Shown here one piece after another: positions 45,833-55,068 of a stretch of DNA of 59,473 bases; position 1 is the stretch's first letter, and the number at the start of each line of letters is the position of its first letter. Position numbers and translations under genes: made by a program. Below the pieces are notes generated by a model, which was not told the DNA's origin, ran no database searches, and worked only from the letters and a program-made list of their open reading frames with translations. Origin of the DNA: Gemmatimonadota bacterium (GTDB lineage: Bacteria > Latescibacterota > UBA2968 > UBA8231); the NCBI GenBank assembly GCA_009840005.1, contig VXOR01000044.1, positions 1 to 59,473 of the forward strand, given 5' to 3'.

Positions 45833-46426
45833 ATGCTTGTTTTCCCGCTGATCGGTACCGTCCTTTTGATAAGCACCGCCGCCGCGGACCAAGATCCATT
45901 GGCCGACCGAGGCAACTGGGCGTTGGGCGTGGCCCTGCCTTCGAGTAGCGGACTCGACCTCAGTCTGTGGAAAGTACACTCTCCCGTCACGGCCCTTGGC
46001 TTGGAAATGGGTTTTTCGTGGTACTACAGCGATCATACCTACGACGACCTCGAAAACCTCGACCGGAACGACTCCCAATCACAGTATCGTTCTCTAAGGC
46101 TGCAACTGCGTCCTACCGTCAAGCAATACCGTCCCATGCACGACCGAGTTGCCCCTTTTGTTTTTTATCAAGTCCACGCGGACTTTTCCGTTTGGGATCG
46201 CCAAGAGGAAACCGGTTCGAGGATGACACAAAGCACCAACAGCAATAGCGATCTGGGGATAGCGCTAGGTCTGGGAGTCGACTGGTTCCCCTTTCAACGC
46301 ATCAGCTTGAGCGGCCAGACCGGACTGGACCTGAGCTATCTCTACGAAGAATTCCGCTCTAACCGCGAGTGGGAGTGGTCCCTCAAGACCTTCCAAACGG
46401 AGGTGGCGGCGCTAGTGTATTTTTGA
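45833..46426 (+). CDS. Small outer-membrane beta-barrel protein, paralogue 2
   Basis: Starting at ATG 45833 behind GGAG gives 197 residues with signal peptide MLVFPLIGTVLLISTAAAD. DQDPLADRGNWALGVALPSS matches paralogue 1 (44101-44703) nearly residue for residue, and it shares RLQLRPTVKQYRPMHDRVAP, LGLGVDWFPFQRISLSGQTG and the terminal Phe. The order barrel, lipoprotein, barrel suggests one envelope system. The last 15 bp overlap convergent nadB. Confidence 0.8.
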   Translation: MLVFPLIGTVLLISTAAADQDPLADRGNWALGVALPSSSGLDLSLWKVHSPVTALGLEMGFSWYYSDHTYDDLENLDRNDSQSQYRSLRLQLRPTVKQYRPMHDRVAPFVFYQVHADFSVWDRQEETGSRMTQSTNSNSDLGIALGLGVDWFPFQRISLSGQTGLDLSYLYEEFRSNREWEWSLKTFQTEVAALVYF

Positions 46427-47971
46427 CGCCGCTGCCCGGTCTTTCACCAGCAGCGTCGGCTGCTGCCAGCGAGCATCGTCGCGCTCGGGATGGTCGCAGT
46501 TGTAGTGGACGCCGCGGCTTTCCAAGCGCTGCCGCGCCGAGCGGGCAATGAGCTGAGCCACGGTCGCCAAGCTGCGTAGCTGCACAAGCTCGGCGTCGAG
46601 CCGATGCCCGCTGTACAACGCTTCAATTTCTCGCGCCATCCCCTCCGTCTCTTCACAAGCCCGCTGCAAGCCGCAGTCGCTACGCACGATCCCTACTTCG
46701 TCCCACATCAAGCGCCGCAACAACTCCCGCCGCTTCTCCAGCGCAGCAGGCACAACAGCATCGCCCACCTGCTCCATCTCGAACCGCCCCACAGCCACGG
46801 GCGCGACTGTCCTAGCGTGCGCGACAGCGCGCCGCGCAAAAACCAACCCTTCCAACAGCGAATTACTCGCCAGCCGATTGGCCCCCTGAAACCCGCTCAT
46901 CGCCACCTCGCCAGCCGCGTATAGCCCCGCAATATCCGTCTGACCATGCGCGTCCGTCCACACCCCACCGCAGCTATAGTGGGCCGCCGGCACCACCGGG
47001 ATCGGCGTCGCAGTCATGTCCACGCCCATTCCCAAACAATGCCGATAAATGTTGGGAAAGCGGCAGCGGGTCTGGTCCGCATCTTGGCCGGTAACGTCCA
47101 AATAGACGCACTCGGCACCACTTTTCTGCATCTGCGCAACAATGGCCCGCGACACTACATCGCGCGTCTGCAACGGGTCGGTAAACGCCGCGCCGCGCTC
47201 ATCGATCAGCACGGCACCAAAGCCGCGCAAAGCCTCGGTAATCAGGAACGAGGGCTGCCCCGGATCGTAGAGCATGGTCGGGTGGAACTGCATAAACTCC
47301 ATGTTGCTCACCCTCGCTCCGGCCCGCCAAGCCATGGCGACCCCATCGCCGGAAGCCACGCGCGGATTGGTCGTGTGCAAAAAGACCTGCCCGCAGCCGC
47401 CCGTGGCCAGCAGCGTAACCGGTGCCACCGCGGCGATGGGCACGGCTTGCTGCGAGTCCAATACCCAAGCCCCGTGGCAACGCCGTTGCTCATCTACGAT
47501 CAGGTCTATAGCCAAATGGTGATCGTACAAGGTCACCTGCGGCAGCGCTTGCACGGCCGCGACCAAGGCGTGTGTCACCTCGCGGCCGGTCATATCGTCC
47601 GCGTGTACCACCCGCGCATGCGCGTGCCCACCCTCGCGCCCCAACGCCAACACCCCAGGCTGCACTTCGTTGAACTTCGCTCCAATCGCCAGCAGCTCGC
47701 CCACCACGTCCGGCCCTTCGGCCACTACCCCTTCGACAACCGCACGGTCGCACAGGCCAGCGCCCGCCGCGATCGTGTCCTGCGCGTGACTAGCTACTGA
47801 ATCAGCCGCATCCATAGCTGCGGCAATACCCCCTTGCGCGTACTGCGTGTTGGACTCGCGCCGCTCGTGCTTGGTCACCACGGCCACGGACCCGTGCTGA
47901 GCAGCCTTGAGGGCAAAGAACAAACCGGCAATACCGCTGCCTAAAACGAGATAATCCGCCTCGATTTTCAT
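46412..47971 (-). CDS. nadB: L-aspartate oxidase
   Basis: A 519-residue FAD enzyme that makes iminoaspartate for NAD synthesis. The FAD site is YLVLGSGIAGLFFALKAAQ. Substrate residues match the family: FMQFHPTMLY (His), LITEALRGFG (Thr, Glu), RDVVSRAIVA (Arg), VPAAHYSCGGV (His), and GANRLASNSLLEGL (Arg). The usual GLHGANR reads GFQGANR, a non-catalytic change. Start overlaps the upstream protease stop by 4 bp (ATGA). No nadA or nadC is nearby. Confidence 0.95.
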   Translation of the reverse strand: MKIEADYLVLGSGIAGLFFALKAAQHGSVAVVTKHERRESNTQYAQGGIAAAMDAADSVASHAQDTIAAGAGLCDRAVVEGVVAEGPDVVGELLAIGAKFNEVQPGVLALGREGGHAHARVVHADDMTGREVTHALVAAVQALPQVTLYDHHLAIDLIVDEQRRCHGAWVLDSQQAVPIAAVAPVTLLATGGCGQVFLHTTNPRVASGDGVAMAWRAGARVSNMEFMQFHPTMLYDPGQPSFLITEALRGFGAVLIDERGAAFTDPLQTRDVVSRAIVAQMQKSGAECVYLDVTGQDADQTRCRFPNIYRHCLGMGVDMTATPIPVVPAAHYSCGGVWTDAHGQTDIAGLYAAGEVAMSGFQGANRLASNSLLEGLVFARRAVAHARTVAPVAVGRFEMEQVGDAVVPAALEKRRELLRRLMWDEVGIVRSDCGLQRACEETEGMAREIEALYSGHRLDAELVQLRSLATVAQLIARSARQRLESRGVHYNCDHPERDDARWQQPTLLVKDRAAASKIH

Positions 47972-50634
47972 TTGATAAAAACCATCTTATTAGCGCGAGA
48001 GATCGGCCCGATGCGCAATATATAGTAATACATGCCGCTGGCCACGCGCTCGCCCCGCTCGTCGCGGCCATCCCAAGAAGCGCTGTACAACCCCGGAGCC
48101 GCCAGACCCTCGACTAAGTGCCGCACCAAACCGCCGGTCAAGGTGCGGACTTCCAGCTCGACCATGGTCTGGCCGGCAACAATGGGGTCGTTGATCCCGA
48201 TCTGATAGTCAATCTGCGTACCCTCATTGAACGGGTTGGGGTAATTCTGCCCTAAAGCAAAATCCAACGGCGTGCGCGGGTCGAAGTTGAGGAAGGGCTG
48301 CCAGTTGACATCGCCGCTGATCCGGGCCGCGATCCAACTCTCGTCCTCGTTCCCCCACCAATTGTTAATCGCCTGCAACGGTTGATCAGTTTGGTTGTCG
48401 AGCAGTTGCTCACCCTCTTGGACGCCGTTCAAGACCAGCCGCGCCGGCACCACGCTCCCCTCCATCCGCATGGCCAACGCATTGCGGAAGAATTGATTGC
48501 GCACAATGCGCGGGCGCGCGCTTCTAGTCCAAAGGCCGACTTCGTGATTGTACAGCTCGTTGCCCTCAATTTCGACTTCTCGCGTCTCCACGCAGTAAAT
48601 CCCAATCCCACCGGTAAACGAATTGCCCGCCACCTTGCCGCTGGTCCCCCGCCCCAAAACCAAGTTGGCTTCCTCGGGCGCAGCCGAGCCGTTGGTGTTG
48701 AAACGAGTATCGAGCAACGACAAAAATCCACCCTCGCGCCAGAGGCCAGCGCGGCCATTGTCGTGCAGCTCAGCTCGGTTTATCCGCGTCAAGCCTGGGC
48801 CAGCGATCCAAATGCCCACTCCACCTGCTTCCTCGACGTGCACGCGATCTAAGAGAATCTCCTCCTCGACCTTTTCTAAGCGAATGCCGTCGGCACTGGC
48901 GTGGCGAATGGTCACCTCTTCCAAGGTAGTGGCGTGGTCGATTTCCTCGGCCAATAGGCCATAGTGGGCATGGTCGATGAGGACGCTGCGCAAATAGGCC
49001 GTGGCCGTTTGGTGCAGCACGATGCCGTGCCAATCTCCGGGCTGCGGGTCGGCTGCCGCCGAGTGGAAGGCGGTTTGCCCCTGCCCCGAAATGCCGATAA
49101 AGAGATCGCCGTACACTATCAACTCCGCGCGCGCCGTATCCGCACCCGCAGCCAGCGCGTCCGGCCCCACCTGCACCTGCGCCCCAGCGCGGACATCGAG
49201 ATGCCCTCCAGGCAGAACGGTCACGTCGCCGACCATCTCAATGCGGTCGCGCCAGATTTCCATGTCGGCAATCGGGCCAGCGCGACGGCGGTCTTGCAGC
49301 TTGAGATCGGCTACCATCTGATCGCCCGCGCGGCGGATATTAGTCACGCTAATCCCCGTCGTCGATGCCGGATTGGACGCGGCCCAGAAGTCGGTAAATT
49401 GCTCGCCGTCAAACACATCGGTGGCGTCTCCAAGGTTGCCGCCAAAGTCCGTGCGATAGCGCACGTCATGCGCCCAAAAGTCGAGATTGTCGCGGCCGTT
49501 AAACGGGGACGGCTTGCGGCCCAAGGGGAAGCCCGCATCGCTAAAAAGCCCATCGGCACACACTAAGTCCACTCGTTTGATGGCTTCCATATTATTGTTG
49601 TAGCGACTGGGATTTATGCGCCAGATCAGCAAGCCCTCGCCGGGCAGATTGCGCTCGTAATAGCTGTGCTGGCGGCTGCGGAACTCCACGAGAAAAAAGT
49701 GCTCAGCAGGCGCAGACGCGGGCAGCAAATACACATCGCCACCCGCGTTGACATCGGCAAAAACCACATCGTCTTGGTCCTCGCCCAGCACGTTGAGTTG
49801 TTGGTTATTTACCCCCAGCCAGCCGAGTTGCCCCAAGCTCCACGAGCAGAAGGGATTGGGTCCATCTACCTCGCCCCAGCCGCGATTGCCGTGCCCCATC
49901 AAGCCCCAATAGCCAATGCCGCCCGAGTCGTCTTCCGGCTCAGACCCATAATCGCGGTCGTACAGGTCGGGTAGGCCTAGAAAATGCCCAAATTCGTGGG
50001 CCATGCTGCCTACGGCCTCGACAAAAGATCGTCCGCGCTGGACGGCCCCTTTCTTCGAGGCGACCCGGATGAAACCGCCGCGGAGGGCGCGGTCTTGGCT
50101 CACAAAATCATTGTCCAACCCGAGCCGAGCAACGCCCGTGGCCTCTTCGACGATAAATCCCGTTGGGGCCGAGGCCGAGACGATAAAAATATAATCCACG
50201 TATCCATCGTCGTCGCCAGAGTTAGGCACCCCGTCGGGGCCGTCGTTGTCGTAGCGGCTAAAGTCCACGTCGGCATCAACGGCCTCGATGATCTCGCGGG
50301 CAAAGCGACCATAACCGCCCTCCGCGTCTGCGTACACCGCGGCATTGCTGCGGGATGCATACCAGCGGGGCAACACCTCGCCGGTGAGTTCAAACTGCCC
50401 GCGCGACATCTCTCGGTAGAAGTGGGTCAGGCTGCCCGGCTGGTCGGCAAAAATCCCCGTCGCAAAAGACGGCACCTCGCGGCCCAAGCCGCCCTCATCG
50501 GCAAAATGCGCGAAGATGGTCAGGGCGTGGATGTGCCCGGTTTGAGCGACGACGTCTTGCAGAGGGGCCGCGCTTACTTCTGCGGCCGCGATCCAAGCGG
50601 CGACGAGCGCGTTTTTGGCAGCGGATTTAAGCAT
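47968..50634 (-). CDS. Secreted M6-family metalloprotease with beta-helix and C-terminal sorting tail
   Basis: Starting at ATG 50634 gives 888 residues with a signal region MLKSAAKNALVAAWIAAAEV. The M6 (immune inhibitor A-like) zinc site is SMAHEFGHFLGLPDLYDRDY near residue 215, preceded by the usual TGHIHALTIFAHFADEGG and GSLTHFYREMSRGQFELTGE. From about 500 to 760 it has a right-handed parallel beta-helix pattern (LYNHEVGLWTRSARPRIVRN, NRAELHDNGRAGLW). The C-terminus has LGQNYPNPFNEGTQIDYQIG and RDERGERVASGMYYYILRIG, ending MVFIK, a FlgD/type IX-like tail. It is probably cell-surface or released and degrades protein outside the cell. Confidence 0.9.
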   Translation of the reverse strand: MLKSAAKNALVAAWIAAAEVSAAPLQDVVAQTGHIHALTIFAHFADEGGLGREVPSFATGIFADQPGSLTHFYREMSRGQFELTGEVLPRWYASRSNAAVYADAEGGYGRFAREIIEAVDADVDFSRYDNDGPDGVPNSGDDDGYVDYIFIVSASAPTGFIVEEATGVARLGLDNDFVSQDRALRGGFIRVASKKGAVQRGRSFVEAVGSMAHEFGHFLGLPDLYDRDYGSEPEDDSGGIGYWGLMGHGNRGWGEVDGPNPFCSWSLGQLGWLGVNNQQLNVLGEDQDDVVFADVNAGGDVYLLPASAPAEHFFLVEFRSRQHSYYERNLPGEGLLIWRINPSRYNNNMEAIKRVDLVCADGLFSDAGFPLGRKPSPFNGRDNLDFWAHDVRYRTDFGGNLGDATDVFDGEQFTDFWAASNPASTTGISVTNIRRAGDQMVADLKLQDRRRAGPIADMEIWRDRIEMVGDVTVLPGGHLDVRAGAQVQVGPDALAAGADTARAELIVYGDLFIGISGQGQTAFHSAAADPQPGDWHGIVLHQTATAYLRSVLIDHAHYGLLAEEIDHATTLEEVTIRHASADGIRLEKVEEEILLDRVHVEEAGGVGIWIAGPGLTRINRAELHDNGRAGLWREGGFLSLLDTRFNTNGSAAPEEANLVLGRGTSGKVAGNSFTGGIGIYCVETREVEIEGNELYNHEVGLWTRSARPRIVRNQFFRNALAMRMEGSVVPARLVLNGVQEGEQLLDNQTDQPLQAINNWWGNEDESWIAARISGDVNWQPFLNFDPRTPLDFALGQNYPNPFNEGTQIDYQIGINDPIVAGQTMVELEVRTLTGGLVRHLVEGLAAPGLYSASWDGRDERGERVASGMYYYILRIGPISRANKMVFIK

Positions 50635-50653
50635 CAAGCTCAGGTGGGGTGGA

Positions 50654-51793
50654 TTAAGCGGCCCGCTTTTCGAGCAAAAACAAGAACTCGCGATTGGCCT
50701 CGCCAGCATCTCGCGTCCATTCATGCGTCCACTTCATACCCGCCATGACGTTCTTTTTGTATTCGACCTCGACCACGTCTAAAAGTCTGCCGTGCCTTCT
50801 CAGGACGTCGTCCAATTCTTGGGCCGTTGCCCGACCGCCCGAACTATAGGACAGGATCGTCCAGCGCGCTGGCGTGGTCTCAATAAGTTGCTCAATGGCC
50901 TCAACGGCTATGAAGCGGCCTCGCGCACTGCGGCGAAACTCCTCAAAGGCAGATGCAGCTACTGAATCCGCTGTATCGCAGCGGCGATTGGCCTTGCCGA
51001 AAAGGTCGGGTTTATCAAAGAGCACAACGCTCGTCCACACATGGTAATAAGCGGCATAGCGCACACGCGATGGCGGCATTTTCTCGTTATTCGACCCATA
51101 CGGGGGATCGAAGTACGCCAGATCAACCGCGACATGAGGCACCAAGTCCAAGATGTCGCGTTGGAACACTTGGTGTGGCAAGGACGACGGGACGACGTGG
51201 GGGATGTCGAGCACGAGGTCCCCATAGGAGCGAGGCGACCAGTCTTTGAGGTACGCGGCAAAGTGCCCCAAGCTACTGTCGACGCGATCTAGTGCCAACA
51301 TCAGGCTCGTCAGCACCACGGCTTTAGAGACGGGATCGAGCGCGAGCACTTCGATCTCCTGCCGAATGGCATCGAGCTTGCGGGTATTGTGTATTTGCCA
51401 AGGCTTCTTGCGGCCATCGCGCTGGATGGCACAGCCGTCGTTGGGCCTTCCTCCATAGTGCTGCGTAAACCACCCATCCATCGGCCGCACGGCGTTGAGG
51501 TGATCGATGAGTGTTTGGTACTCTTCTCGCTTCTTTTTGTTGAGCAAATAGCACGTACCAAACACCTTGGACCACGCGGCAACGTCGTTGCAGACGACCG
51601 TATAGCCACGCCGAGCGAGGGCCTGCGATACGCGCGTCGTGCCAGAGAACCCATCCAAAACGGTCTTGGCCCCCACTTTTTCGATCATCTGCAAAATATG
51701 TGGAAGCAGTTTTAGCTTCGATCCAGCATATTTGATGCCCTGCGTGGGAGGAACATCTACGACGATATCGCCAAAGAGCGGCAGTTGAGTCAC
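50654..51793 (-). CDS. D12-class N6-adenine DNA methyltransferase
   Basis: GTG at 51793 overlaps the upstream stop (GTGA), giving 379 residues. Motif I-type start GIKYAGSKLKLLPHILQMIE and TVLDGFSGTTRVSQALARRG bind AdoMet; catalytic motif IV is DPPYG in VAVDLAYFDPPYGSNNEKMP. It methylates adenine in a site presumably shared with the coupled upstream gene, a putative restriction enzyme. Together they look like a type II restriction-modification system. Confidence 0.9.
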   Translation of the reverse strand: MTQLPLFGDIVVDVPPTQGIKYAGSKLKLLPHILQMIEKVGAKTVLDGFSGTTRVSQALARRGYTVVCNDVAAWSKVFGTCYLLNKKKREEYQTLIDHLNAVRPMDGWFTQHYGGRPNDGCAIQRDGRKKPWQIHNTRKLDAIRQEIEVLALDPVSKAVVLTSLMLALDRVDSSLGHFAAYLKDWSPRSYGDLVLDIPHVVPSSLPHQVFQRDILDLVPHVAVDLAYFDPPYGSNNEKMPPSRVRYAAYYHVWTSVVLFDKPDLFGKANRRCDTADSVAASAFEEFRRSARGRFIAVEAIEQLIETTPARWTILSYSSGGRATAQELDDVLRRHGRLLDVVEVEYKKNVMAGMKWTHEWTRDAGEANREFLFLLEKRAA

Positions 51794-52638
51794 GTTGCTA
51801 TCCCCGATCCGCGCCGCAATCGCGCAATATCTTCTTTGATCTCTGCCAAGGCCGCTGTGTGGCCAGCCGACGACGATACTAGCGCATGAGAAAACAGCTT
51901 GACAAGTAACGGGTTGTGTGAATAGTCGATCCACCCTCCAGTGATGCTCTCGAAATAGCTCAGTCCATTCTTGGTGTGAGTCCATAGGCCGCGTTGCAGC
52001 GCATTTGCTACGGCATCGCCATAGCGCACCTCGCAGATATAGTCCCCAGCTATATTGTAAAAGCGGTATACAGGATGCTTTCTGCCTTTTCCTCCTACCT
52101 CTTTCGTAATGCGAGCCGCTTCACTCATCGCACGGTTGTAGTCGAACACGAGTATGTTACAACGTTGGTGCTCTTCGTCGTAGATAAGCGGCAGCACGTT
52201 TATATTGCGAAACTCAACAAATGCAGGATCTTGCAAAACTTTTTGCACCGCCATTGTCCCCTTTACTTCAGACCCCTCCTTTTCTAACCGCGGAAACATG
52301 CGGAAGTTCTTGTCGGTGGAAAGTTGAAGAGGGCCATCCCCGTAAGCTTTAAGGCTGACCGGAAACTCAGTTTTAGTAATTTCGTTGATGACTTTAATAT
52401 CTTCCTCTTTTGATTTTGCCCGATAAAGGTCTTTGCCGACGTGAATGGAGCGAAAGTCGTACATGTATTGATTGATGAATTCGGAGATTGCTATCTCTGC
52501 CAAGTCGCCGTGCGTTTTGTTCCCAATAAGACGCATGGTGAAGACGTTGCTGAGCGTGGTTGTGATTAAATCTGGATGTTTACTGCTTAACAGTTTCAGG
52601 CGAGCAGTGAAATCTTTGTACGAGTTTGGGCCGTTCAT
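51790..52638 (-). CDS. Putative type II restriction endonuclease
   Basis: A 282-residue protein whose stop overlaps the methylase start by 4 bp. HGDLAEIAISEFINQYMYDF gives a Glu, and EFPVSLKAYGDGPLQLSTDK resembles the SLK-type (E/x)xK strand of PD-(D/E)xK nucleases. The family is not recognised. The assignment rests mainly on its place next to the D12 methylase, plus these residues. Codons are more AT-rich than most genes here. Confidence 0.6.
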   Translation of the reverse strand: MNGPNSYKDFTARLKLLSSKHPDLITTTLSNVFTMRLIGNKTHGDLAEIAISEFINQYMYDFRSIHVGKDLYRAKSKEEDIKVINEITKTEFPVSLKAYGDGPLQLSTDKNFRMFPRLEKEGSEVKGTMAVQKVLQDPAFVEFRNINVLPLIYDEEHQRCNILVFDYNRAMSEAARITKEVGGKGRKHPVYRFYNIAGDYICEVRYGDAVANALQRGLWTHTKNGLSYFESITGGWIDYSHNPLLVKLFSHALVSSSAGHTAALAEIKEDIARLRRGSGIAT

Positions 52639-52723
52639 ACGGATGCTTTAACTCCTGAAAATGTCGATGGTTTAAAAAGATAAAAGACGTTCTATGGGGG
52701 CATATTGCAAATTATCTGCGCCG

Positions 52724-54277
52724 CTATGGCTTGTCAATATCACCTCTCGTCCAGTCAATCTGTATTCCGCCGTAGTGCCTAATCCGCTGGTCGCGCTGCA
52801 TCCGGTAGCGCCCGCTCAGCACCCATCCCCGCCAAGTGACCGAGACCAGCGCATACCCGCGCCAGCCCGTGCCGTAGAGCGGGCGAATGCTCACGGCCCC
52901 AGGCAGACCCACCTCGTATTCATAAATCCGCGTCCAATACGAATCCGTGCGGAAGCGGCTCACGTGCAAGGTCAGCCAGCGCGTCTTAAACCGCACGCTG
53001 CCCAACAGACCCCACTCGGCGCGAGCAGCGCGGTGCCAGCGCACCAATTCGCCGCGCCAGCGCCAATTCTCTTGGTCCAAGTCCAAACGCCATTTGTGGC
53101 TGCGCTCTTGCACCAACTGCTCGTCCGCCCAGCGCGGCCGCAGGCGTCTCTGCCACTGCCCGCGCATCGCCCAATGGCGGCCCAACCGCCGCCGCAACTC
53201 GCCGCCCCAAGTAGCATAGGTGGCTGGCACCGGTATGAAGTAAGAGCGCACCGGCCGGCGATACACATCCACATAGCCGCGCCAGCCGCGCCCGCTGACT
53301 TCCGCGACGCCACCCTGTTCGTTCTGTATGGCCGAAGTCCCTGGAGCCGCGCCAAAGAAGCTGTGGAATCCCGGCGCGTAGTAGCGGCCCAGCGTCCGCA
53401 GCCGCAGACCCCCATACCGCCCTCGCAGTTCCCCAACCATCCCCCAGTGCCCCACCCCATCGCCAGCCACCTCCAACGCCGCACGTCCCCGCTCCCAATC
53501 CACGCGCATATCCACCGCCCCCATGCGCTGCCCGTCGCCGACAAACCCCCAAGGCGTCCGTCCATTCCGCCGCAAGTCGAGACGGTGAGAAAAGTCCAAG
53601 GCCAGCAGGGTCGTGCCCCACTGCCAATGCTCGCCGCGCCAGTGCAGTCGGCCACCGCCAGCGCGGACGCCCAGCAGGTCGCGGCCAGCCACCTCGGTCG
53701 CAGTCACGTGATAGCCGCTCTCGGGCAGCGACCGCACCTGCCCCTGTTCGTCCAAGCGCCCATCCCGGTGCGCCCAACCCCCAAGCAGCATTCCACTCCA
53801 CGCCCGCCCCTCGTAGCGCCACGCCATACCGCGTAGGGCGTGATTCTCCCCGCTAGAGCGATACCCCAAGCGCCGACTGTCGCCTGCTGACATCCTCGGT
53901 GCAATACTCCCGCGTCGGTTGCGCCCAAATACCAAGCCCGCACCCGTGCCGGGCCGCAGATCGCCGACGATCCATTCGGACCGCCGCCTCTGCACTGCGT
54001 AGTAAAACGTCCTAAAATCGCTCCACCCGGACTCGCCAGGATCGCGCTCGGCCAAGCCAAAAAATACCTGCCCACTGACTGGCGCGACCTCCACCCGCTG
54101 ATACAACTGCCACCGCTCCCGAGCCGCTTCGGCCCCGCGCACCCGCCATCGCACAGCCGCCGCGTCCAGCCCTCCCAAGTCGTCCAACCGCCGCTCCAAA
54201 TAGCCCGCGTCCTCTTCACCCAAATCCCCCTCGGCCCACACCGGGCCGACCAATACCAACACCAACAGTCGCCACAT
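52724..54277 (-). CDS. Putative outer-membrane beta-barrel protein, GC-rich
   Basis: A 517-residue protein with signal peptide MWRLLVLVLVGPVWA and start behind a perfect AAAGGAGG. The body is rich in Trp/Arg/Tyr with alternating strands (RWQLYQRVEVAPVSGQVFFG, WIVGDLRPGTGAGLVFGRNR, GWRGYALVSVTWRGWVLSGR). The VGDLRPGTGAGLVFGR motif occurs in barrel proteins that accompany helix-hairpin-helix domains in Bacteroidetes-like genomes; the first 50 residues could be such a degenerate domain. Very high GC leaves long open frames on both strands here, but the signal and ribosome binding site favour this one. Confidence 0.75.
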   Translation of the reverse strand: MWRLLVLVLVGPVWAEGDLGEEDAGYLERRLDDLGGLDAAAVRWRVRGAEAARERWQLYQRVEVAPVSGQVFFGLAERDPGESGWSDFRTFYYAVQRRRSEWIVGDLRPGTGAGLVFGRNRRGSIAPRMSAGDSRRLGYRSSGENHALRGMAWRYEGRAWSGMLLGGWAHRDGRLDEQGQVRSLPESGYHVTATEVAGRDLLGVRAGGGRLHWRGEHWQWGTTLLALDFSHRLDLRRNGRTPWGFVGDGQRMGAVDMRVDWERGRAALEVAGDGVGHWGMVGELRGRYGGLRLRTLGRYYAPGFHSFFGAAPGTSAIQNEQGGVAEVSGRGWRGYVDVYRRPVRSYFIPVPATYATWGGELRRRLGRHWAMRGQWQRRLRPRWADEQLVQERSHKWRLDLDQENWRWRGELVRWHRAARAEWGLLGSVRFKTRWLTLHVSRFRTDSYWTRIYEYEVGLPGAVSIRPLYGTGWRGYALVSVTWRGWVLSGRYRMQRDQRIRHYGGIQIDWTRGDIDKP

Positions 54278-54433
54278 AGTCCTTCCTCCTTTGTCTGGAC
54301 GCTTGCAACAACTGTGCCATGAGGTGGATCAGTGGCGGGAGCAGTGGATAGTGTATCCTTTATTCCCTATTCTGTTTTCTTTGCGCTACATCTTACCCAG
54401 TCCGTTATTTTATTTGAGACTTGGAGGATTGCG

Positions 54434-54670
54434 ATGAAAGAAATAGGTATTTCCGAATTTAAGGCGAAGTGCATCGACGAATTGAAGAAGGTGCAACAGA
54501 CGGGGGAACCGCTCCTCGTGACCTTGAACAAACGGCCCATAGCCACGGTCAACCCATACCGCGAAGAAAGCCGCTCGAACAGAGAGCTAGGCAAGCTGCG
54601 CGGCCAGATGACCATCCACGGCGACATCGTTCATACTGATTTCGGGGATGAGTGGGAGATGAATTCGTGA
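54434..54670 (+). CDS. Phd/YefM-type antitoxin
   Basis: A 78-residue protein starting at ATG 54434 behind TTGGAGG. MKEIGISEFKAKCIDELKKV and EPLLVTLNKRPIATVNPYRE are the classic Phd/YefM DNA-binding N-terminal fold. The C-terminal part should bind the toxin. It overlaps the PIN-domain gene by 4 bp (GTGA). It is expected to repress its own promoter. Confidence 0.9.
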   Translation: MKEIGISEFKAKCIDELKKVQQTGEPLLVTLNKRPIATVNPYREESRSNRELGKLRGQMTIHGDIVHTDFGDEWEMNS

Positions 54671-55068
54671 GGATCCTACTCGACACGCATGTATGGATCT
54701 GGTCACAGGAATCGCCGGAAGAGCTCGGTCCAGACGCACGGAATACCGTCGCCGACGAGGCCAATGCACTTCTAGTCTCAACAGCATCATCGCTGGAAAT
54801 CGCACGCTTAGTGTGGGGAGGCCGGCTGACCCTAGCAGGCCGACTTGAGACCTGGATATCCGAATCGCTCGATGCACTGCTCGCCGAAACCATTCCCCTC
54901 ACCCACGAGATCGCCATCGCGGCCTATAATCTGCCTGGAGAATTTCACCGTGACCCTGCCGACCGAATGCTAGTCGCTACCGCCGTCGTACATGACCTGA
55001 CCTTTATGACCGCCGACGAGCGTATCTTAGCTTATTCCCATATATTCTCGCTCGACGCACGCAAATGA
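54667..55068 (+). CDS. vapC: VapC-type PIN toxin
   Basis: GTG at 54667 gives 133 residues: MRILLDTHVWIWSQESPEEL, LLVSTASSLEIARLVWGGRL and FHRDPADRMLVATAVVHDLT then FMTADERIL. Asp in LLDTH, Glu in SLEIA, Asp in DPADRMLVATA and Asp in TADERIL are the PIN metal ligands. A ribonuclease toxin controlled by the Phd-type antitoxin. Its stop overlaps the next start by 4 bp (ATGA), so the toxin-antitoxin pair is translationally coupled to a restriction-modification gene. Confidence 0.9.
   Translation: MRILLDTHVWIWSQESPEELGPDARNTVADEANALLVSTASSLEIARLVWGGRLTLAGRLETWISESLDALLAETIPLTHEIAIAAYNLPGEFHRDPADRMLVATAVVHDLTFMTADERILAYSHIFSLDARK

Noticed and set aside
46800..46950. nadB GFQGANR as loss of catalytic function
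   Set aside because: The His changed to Gln in GLHGANR is not among the known substrate-binding residues; those are all present.
52694..53836. Long open frame on the plus strand opposite the GC-rich barrel gene
   Set aside because: It is Pro/Ala/Arg-rich and low in complexity, with no signal or ribosome binding site. The minus-strand frame has both a signal peptide and AAAGGAGG.
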